A stretch of 37,732 nt of DNA, from contig JAFUPC010000118.1 of the NCBI GenBank assembly GCA_017481495.1, positions 1 through 37,732 of the forward strand, in the 5' to 3' direction. The position numbers and the translations under genes were made by a program. Within the stretch, counting starts at the first letter, position 1, and the number at the start of each line of letters is the position of its first letter. Below are positions 33,926-37,732 of the stretch, one piece after another. Origin of the DNA: Clostridia bacterium (lineage in GTDB: Bacteria > Bacillota > Clostridia > Oscillospirales > CAG-272). The notes under the pieces are model-generated. The model was not told the DNA's origin. It searched no databases and saw nothing but the letters and a program-made list of their open reading frames with translations.

Positions 33926-34516
33926 TTATTCTGTCACGGTGAATGTCGTCTCAGCCGTCTCTCCACCGCCATAAACAACGATGCGGTACGTTCCCGCTTT
34001 GGTGCGCTGTCCGACTTTCCATTCCCACGAGAGACTGCCGTCGGAAGCGGCGGTCTTGTCAGCCAGTCCCTTTGCCGTGCTCGGGCCGGAGCTGTAGTAA
34101 ACGGTGATGCTGTATGTTGTGCCCGGTATACCTTTGGCGGTCAGCGTGGCGTTGCTGTTCGGCGCGATGGGGGAGGTGACGGAGAGGATGGTGACGGCGG
34201 ATTCGGCGGTGGTTTCCGGCGCGGGTGAGGTCGTCTGTGCTTCTGTGATCGCTTCGGTTTCTGGGACGGTCGTGACGGCTTCTGTCGTGACAGCTTCTGT
34301 CGTGACGGCGGGCGGTTCGGTGACGGATTCCATGACAGTTTCCGGAGGAGATTCGGTCACCGGTTCCGTTTGTACCGTCCCGGTGGGTGTTTTGCCCGGA
34401 ATGATATAAATGCCGTTCTGCGTGCTCGCTTCCCCCGATGATGCGCCGCCGCAGGCGGAAAGGGAAAGGAGCGTAAGCGCGAGACACAGGAGGACTGCGA
34501 GGTGTATGCGGGTCAT
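33926..34516 (-). CDS. lipoprotein with Thr/Glu/Pro linker and Ig-like C-terminal domain
   Basis: This 196-residue protein has a lipoprotein signal MTRIHLAVLLCLALTLLSLS followed by AC (Cys22). Residues about 45-105 are a Thr/Glu/Val/Pro repeat linker (VTTEAVTTEAVTT) and the last 90 form an all-beta, Ig-like domain (TILSVTSPIAPNSNATLTA to ETTFTVTE). It has no enzyme motif. The surface linker is of the same style as in YerB and the PBP tail. Its ATG overlaps the stop of the phosphodiesterase gene by 4 bases (ATGA), so the two are coupled and may work together at the membrane. Function unknown. Confidence 0.8.
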   Translation of the reverse strand: MTRIHLAVLLCLALTLLSLSACGGASSGEASTQNGIYIIPGKTPTGTVQTEPVTESPPETVMESVTEPPAVTTEAVTTEAVTTVPETEAITEAQTTSPAPETTAESAVTILSVTSPIAPNSNATLTAKGIPGTTYSITVYYSSGPSTAKGLADKTAASDGSLSWEWKVGQRTKAGTYRIVVYGGGETAETTFTVTE

Positions 34517-35535
34517 TCTCCGATCAACCCCATCTCCTCCATCACCCGGTACAGCATATCCGGATAATCCGTCATAATGCAGTCCGCGCCCATTGAAACG
34601 AGATACCGCATATCTTCCTCGTCATTGATGGTCCAGTACTGAATCGCCATGTTATGCGCGTGTGCGTAGTTGATGACCTGCGCAGTGCCGAGGTTGATGC
34701 CCATGTCAAGATATTTTTCGGTAAACGGAATCTGCAAAACGGAGCACGGCGGCTCATAGGATTTACTGCCCGTCAGCGCCGCGATATAGAACGAAATGAC
34801 TTCATCGATCGAGGTACTGCGGGAGAGGGCGGGATAATTTGCATCGACATACAGGCTGACCTCTTCATGGAATGTCCCGAATGCGACGGAATCCAGGAGT
34901 CCCCGTGCTTCGAGAACGGCGTACAGCTTGTCGACCCCCTGCTTTCCGAGGTCGCCGGAATTTTTGATTTCAATGATATAATCAAAATCACCGACTGCCG
35001 TGAGATAGTCGAGCGCATCCTCAAGCGAGAGAATCCGCAGGGAATCGGGAACGTCGTCCCCGGACAGTGTGGCATACGGCATTTCTCCGTTGTCCGTTTC
35101 AAACTGCGCACCCATGTTCAGCTGTTTCAGCTCTGCCAAGGTCTTGTCCTGCGCGCGGACACCGCTTTCCCCGAATACCACTTCGCTGTCGGAGGTGCGG
35201 TCGAGCGTGTCGTCGTGCAGAAGCACAAGAGCACCGTCGGAGGTGATGTGCAGGTCAAACTCAAACACATCCACGGAGAAATCCGGATTTTCTGCGCAGT
35301 AGGTCAGCGCCATCATCGTGTTTTCCGGCATGATACCCGCACCGGAGCGGTGCGCGGAGATGAGCGTCTGGTCACTGCAAAAGACGTTCGTCGTGTCGTA
35401 AGATTTCACATCCGCCGGGTCGGAGCGGTGTGCGCCGGAAATTTTGATAACGGCAAACACGGCAATCGCCAGAGTTGCGAGCACAAGCACGAGGATGAGC
35501 AGAACTTTGAGAATCTTTTTCAGTGTTTTGTTCAT
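34513..35535 (-). CDS. membrane-anchored glycerophosphodiester phosphodiesterase
   Basis: This 340-residue protein has an N-terminal transmembrane helix (about 9-31) and then a GDPD domain facing outside. Catalytic motifs are AHRSGAGIMPENT (His62, Glu71) and FEFDLHITSDG (Glu92, Asp94) with His107 in LLHDDTLDRT; late motifs NMAIQYWTIN and GADCIMTDYPD are typical. GDPDs cleave glycerophosphodiesters, such as deacylated phospholipids or teichoic acid fragments, to sn-glycerol-3-phosphate. The usual HRG reads HRSG here. It follows rsmA by 12 bases and overlaps the next gene, so it is in the rsmA operon. Confidence 0.93.
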   Translation of the reverse strand: MNKTLKKILKVLLILVLVLATLAIAVFAVIKISGAHRSDPADVKSYDTTNVFCSDQTLISAHRSGAGIMPENTMMALTYCAENPDFSVDVFEFDLHITSDGALVLLHDDTLDRTSDSEVVFGESGVRAQDKTLAELKQLNMGAQFETDNGEMPYATLSGDDVPDSLRILSLEDALDYLTAVGDFDYIIEIKNSGDLGKQGVDKLYAVLEARGLLDSVAFGTFHEEVSLYVDANYPALSRSTSIDEVISFYIAALTGSKSYEPPCSVLQIPFTEKYLDMGINLGTAQVINYAHAHNMAIQYWTINDEEDMRYLVSMGADCIMTDYPDMLYRVMEEMGLIGE

Positions 35536-35547
35536 GATGACCGTTCC

Positions 35548-36417
35548 TTATTTTTCGTTTTTCATGCAGAACAAGACGTCCGACAGATGTGCAAAGTCTG
35601 CTGTGGACAGCCGCTCTCCGCGGATACCTACATCAAAACCGGCATCGGTGATGGCGGCGGAAAGTTCGTTTTTCGTAAAATCGCCCATTCCGGCAGAGAG
35701 CGCGTTGAGCAGGGTTTTCCGTCTCTGTCCGAACGCGGCACGGATGACGCGGAACAGCATCTCCTCGCTTTCGGGTTTCACGGGCTTGTCCTTGTACAGC
35801 CGCAGACGGACGACCGCGGAATCGACCTTCGGGGCGGGCAGGAAATTCCCGGCGGACACGTTGAACAGCTTCTCCACCGCCGCGTAATACTGCACGGAAG
35901 CGGTGACAGCGCCGTAATCCGCGCTTCCGGGTGCGGCGGCGAGACGGTCGGCGACTTCCTTCTGGATCATGACCGTGATGTTGTCAAGCGGCACACCGGA
36001 TTCCAGGAGCAGCATCAGGATCGGGGTCGTGATATAATAGGGGAGATTGGCGCAGACGGTGACGTTTTTACCGGCGAAATGCTCTGCGAACAGCGCGGGC
36101 AGGTCGGTTTTCATGATGTCGCCTTCCAGAACGGTGACATTGTCATAATCGGCAAGCGTTTCCGCAAGCACAGGGATCAGCGCGCGGTCGATCTCCACGG
36201 CGACGACTTTTTCGTACATTTCGCAGAGATACTGTGTCATCGTGCCGATGCCGGGGCCGATCTCCAAAATCGCATCTTCGGGGGAGGCGCCGCATTCCGA
36301 TGCGATCCGCTCCGGAACGGTCGGATTGATAAGAAAGTTCTGACCGAATTTTTTCTGAAAGGTAATGCCGTGGGCTGCCATTAGGCGTTTGACATAACCG
36401 ATGTCTGTTAAACTCAT
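35548..36417 (-). CDS. rsmA: 16S rRNA dimethyladenosine transferase
   Basis: This 289-residue methyltransferase (KsgA) dimethylates two adenosines near the 3' end of 16S rRNA during 30S maturation. FGQNFLINP marks the N-terminus; the SAM-binding LEIGPGIGTMT is at 51-61; acidic ends VEIDRAL and LEGDIMKTD follow; catalytic NLPYYIT is at 124-130; and the C-terminal domain contains FLPAPKVDSAVV and FGQRRKTLLNAL. AAAGGAAAA lies about 8 bases upstream. It is the first gene of a run with the phosphodiesterase, lipoprotein and DUF4236 genes. Its promoter lies before a hairpin that looks like a terminator. Confidence 0.96.
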   Translation of the reverse strand: MSLTDIGYVKRLMAAHGITFQKKFGQNFLINPTVPERIASECGASPEDAILEIGPGIGTMTQYLCEMYEKVVAVEIDRALIPVLAETLADYDNVTVLEGDIMKTDLPALFAEHFAGKNVTVCANLPYYITTPILMLLLESGVPLDNITVMIQKEVADRLAAAPGSADYGAVTASVQYYAAVEKLFNVSAGNFLPAPKVDSAVVRLRLYKDKPVKPESEEMLFRVIRAAFGQRRKTLLNALSAGMGDFTKNELSAAITDAGFDVGIRGERLSTADFAHLSDVLFCMKNEK

Positions 36418-36451
36418 ATGATTGTTTTCCTTTTTCGATTGGGATAAACCT

Positions 36452-36477
36452 AAAAAGCCCCGTATGATGGGGCTTTT
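36452..36477 (-). terminator. hairpin between GNAT gene and rsmA
   Basis: AAAAGCCCC (36453-36461) pairs with GGGGCTTTT (36469-36477), perfect over 9 bp, with a following T5 run on the minus strand. It looks like the terminator of the upstream minus-strand GNAT gene, but it lies downstream of the rsmA promoter and so is also in the rsmA leader. Confidence 0.8.
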
Positions 36478-36489
36478 ATGGATATGTAT

Positions 36490-36518
36490 AGTATATCACA
36501 AATCGGGATTTCTGTCAA
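36490..36518 (-). promoter_or_regulatory. promoter of the rsmA operon
   Basis: On the minus strand TTGACA (36513-36518), 17 bases, TATACT (36490-36495). The predicted start near 36483 is 6 bases before the 36453-36477 hairpin. Confidence 0.8.
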
Positions 36519-36571
36519 GAGGGGAGCGGAGAATCGCTAAAAATTGAATCCGTTGAATTCGTTGATTTCGT

Positions 36572-37438
36572 TCAGCGCGGCGTAAGACACCGGCACACAG
36601 GCCTTCGGTCACAGACAAACCCGCACTTTTCCGCCACGCGCGCAGACGCATCCGAGATGGCATATCCGTAATGCGGGATACATCCGCCTGCAAACATATC
36701 GTGCGAAAATGCCGAAACGAGCTGCGGCGCATAACCGTGTCCACGGAAGCGCGGTTCCACATACAGCCAGCCGATGTCGTAAATGTTTTCATAACCGCAT
36801 TCCGCACGCAGATACCCCACAGGTTCTCCGTTGACACGCAAAATGTACCACTTTACATCGCGAAACACGGTGCAGGGAACGAACATTTCCGCATTCATGT
36901 ATTCCGCATCCAGCGCGCCGTTCTGCACCGCCTGCGCAATATCGGCTTTGTCTTCCTCACGGAACAGGGAAACGGTCACACAATCCTCTTGCAGAATACC
37001 GTCTTCCGTTGGAATACCGTCTTCCATTGGAAGACAGGTAAGCTCCTCCTGTGTGTGGATGTAATACACCGGATTCGGTTGGTCTTCCGGCAGGGTAACG
37101 GTGTAGCGGGAGGTGATGCGTCCGGAGGCGAGCAGGTGCGGGTACGGTGTCCGCACTTCGACTTCGGAGAAGTCCCGTATCACGGTATCGACGTAATCCA
37201 TGCACTCGCAGAGCAGGGCATCGTCGTCTGCATATAAGAGGATCAGCAGAAAACTGGCATCGTACTTTTTGACCTGTGCAAAGCCGGAGAGGGGGTCGTC
37301 CGCATTTTCGGCAAAGCAGACAACCTCGCTGACCTTGTAATCCTCACCCGCCAGGCTGATGTCGGCACACCAATGATAATACCTGGCACGGTCAGCACGG
37401 TCAAGCGCGGCGCGGAGGATGTGACTGGGGATGATCAT
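36572..37438 (-). CDS. GNAT family N-acetyltransferase
   Basis: The start at 37438 (MIIPSHILRAALDRADRARY) follows AAAGGAG by 8 bases and gives 288 residues; an upstream in-frame ATG is less well placed. The C-terminal half holds the acetyl-CoA binding motif VEPRFRGHGYAPQLVSAF (R-x-x-G-x-G/A) near 220-240 and the later GYAISDASARVAEKCGF, typical of GNAT motifs A and B. The N-terminal half (about 1-140) is a separate domain, with acidic and aromatic residues, that I do not recognise but is seen with GNATs in Clostridia. The substrate is unknown. It is followed by a hairpin terminator and preceded by a region of short hairpins. Confidence 0.85.
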   Translation of the reverse strand: MIIPSHILRAALDRADRARYYHWCADISLAGEDYKVSEVVCFAENADDPLSGFAQVKKYDASFLLILLYADDDALLCECMDYVDTVIRDFSEVEVRTPYPHLLASGRITSRYTVTLPEDQPNPVYYIHTQEELTCLPMEDGIPTEDGILQEDCVTVSLFREEDKADIAQAVQNGALDAEYMNAEMFVPCTVFRDVKWYILRVNGEPVGYLRAECGYENIYDIGWLYVEPRFRGHGYAPQLVSAFSHDMFAGGCIPHYGYAISDASARVAEKCGFVCDRRPVCRCLTPR

Positions 37439-37481
37439 GTGGGGGCTCCTTTCGAGAGTATTGTAATTTTTCATTTATCAC

Positions 37482-37532
37482 CCGCGAAGCGGATATCATA
37501 CCCGCAGGGTATATCACCCGGGCTGTCAAGCC
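37482..37532. repeat. chain of very short hairpins with ATATCA spacers
   Basis: CCGC-GAA-GCGG (37482-37492), TACCC-GCA-GGGTA (37499-37511) and GGCT-GTCA-AGCC (37521-37532), separated by ATATCA-type spacers, are all perfect. It looks like a dispersed palindromic repeat. It lies between the GNAT start and the tRNA terminator; no promoter with proper spacing was found here, though a TTGACA overlaps the last hairpin on the minus strand. Confidence 0.5.
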
Positions 37533-37544
37533 TGGATATTATTG

Positions 37545-37573
37545 AAAAAAGCACTGCCCAAGCAGTGCTTTTT
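37545..37573 (-). terminator. terminator of the tRNA operon
   Basis: GCACTGC (37551-37557) and GCAGTGC (37562-37568) form a 7-bp stem followed on the minus strand by TTTTTT. A second perfect hairpin, GTTAAACCG/CGGTTTAAC (37577-37599), lies between it and the tRNA 3' end. Confidence 0.9.
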
Positions 37574-37602
37574 ATTGTTAAACCGCATTGCGGTTTAACG
37601 TA

Positions 37603-37689
37603 TGGTGCGGGTAAAAGGACTTGAACCTTCATGAAGGAATCCTCACTAGAACCTGAATCTAGCGCGTCTACCAATTCCGCCATACCCGC
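37603..37689 (-). tRNA. tRNA-Leu (anticodon CAG)
   Basis: On the minus strand the acceptor GCGGGTA (37683-37689) pairs with TACCCGC, followed by ACCA, so the CCA is encoded. The anticodon stem CTAGA/TCTAG encloses TTCAGGT with anticodon CAG at 37653-37655, reading CUG. The variable arm is long (class II), and the T arm has GGTTCAAGTCC. Length 87 with CCA. It is the last gene of a minus-strand tRNA array and ends at a terminator. Confidence 0.95.
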
Positions 37690-37732
37690 TGGTGCGAGGA
37701 ATGGGACTTGAACCCACATGATGAAATCACAC
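37690..37732 (-). tRNA. class II tRNA (probably Leu), partial
   Basis: The 3' part is visible on the minus strand: variable arm with TGAT/ATCA, T arm GTGGG-TTCAAGT-CCCAT, acceptor half TCCTCGC and encoded ACCA. The long variable arm means Leu or Ser; the T arm and acceptor fit Leu better. The anticodon and 5' half are outside the window. Its CCA end (37690) abuts the first base of the next tRNA (37689) with no spacer. Confidence 0.8.

Noticed and set aside
37490..37532. TTGACA as promoter for the GNAT gene
   Set aside because: The nearest TATGAT lies 23 bases away, too far, and the hexamer is within a hairpin.
37471..37719. Open frame across the tRNA genes
   Set aside because: It runs through tRNA-Leu and the terminator; typical false gene on tRNA sequence.

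Overview
The window reads as chromosomal DNA of an anaerobic, low-to-mid GC Clostridia (Firmicutes), probably an uncultured gut lineage near Oscillospirales or Christensenellales. This rests on the rpsK-rpsD-rpoA-rplQ order, AGGAGG-type ribosome binding sites, TTGACA-17-TATAAT promoters, WhiA, YerB and SPFH proteins, Thr/Glu/Pro-rich lipoproteins, and solute-binding lipoproteins without a transporter beside them. Species cannot be told from the sequence alone.

Layout. (1) 1-2630: end of the ribosomal alpha operon (S11 partial, S4, RNA polymerase alpha, L17) and a terminator. (2) 2684-10205: a surface protein with a CBM6-like domain, a solute-binding lipoprotein broken by three frameshifts, its intact tandem paralogue and, divergently, a Gfo/Idh - TIM-barrel isomerase - Gfo/Idh cassette, together suggesting uptake and oxidative rearrangement of a sugar, polyol or glycoside. 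(3) 10206-11615: a dispersed inverted repeat, an EamA permease and a run of hairpins. (4) 11616-14806: a minus-strand operon of M20 peptidase, a two-domain uridine-kinase-like protein and a polysaccharide deacetylase. (5) 14857-17642: YerB-type lipoprotein lying between two inverted copies of an approximately 80-nt repeat, then an SPFH membrane protein with a small ribbon-helix-helix-like partner. (6) 17700-20584: murB, a RelB/DinJ-Doc toxin-antitoxin pair on the opposite strand, and whiA. (7) 20697-33700: a long plus-strand run of dnaE, a class A penicillin-binding protein, two GH2 beta-mannosidase-like enzymes, a flavin-reductase-like protein, a divergent peptide deformylase and a small unknown gene, closed by a strong terminator. 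(8) 33695-37732: a minus-strand run rsmA - glycerophosphodiesterase - lipoprotein - DUF4236, a GNAT protein, and two abutting tRNA genes (Leu-CAG and a partial class II tRNA).

Most of the window is core housekeeping (translation, replication, cell wall) with short accessory insertions. No prophage, transposase, CRISPR array or complete novel defence system is visible. The points most worth pursuing are the paired approximately 80-nt repeats around yerB, the toxin-antitoxin pair sitting where rapZ-yvcK usually lie between murB and whiA, the hairpin between the Shine-Dalgarno and start codon of murB, the fused unknown-domain/kinase protein, and the possible keto-glycoside cassette.
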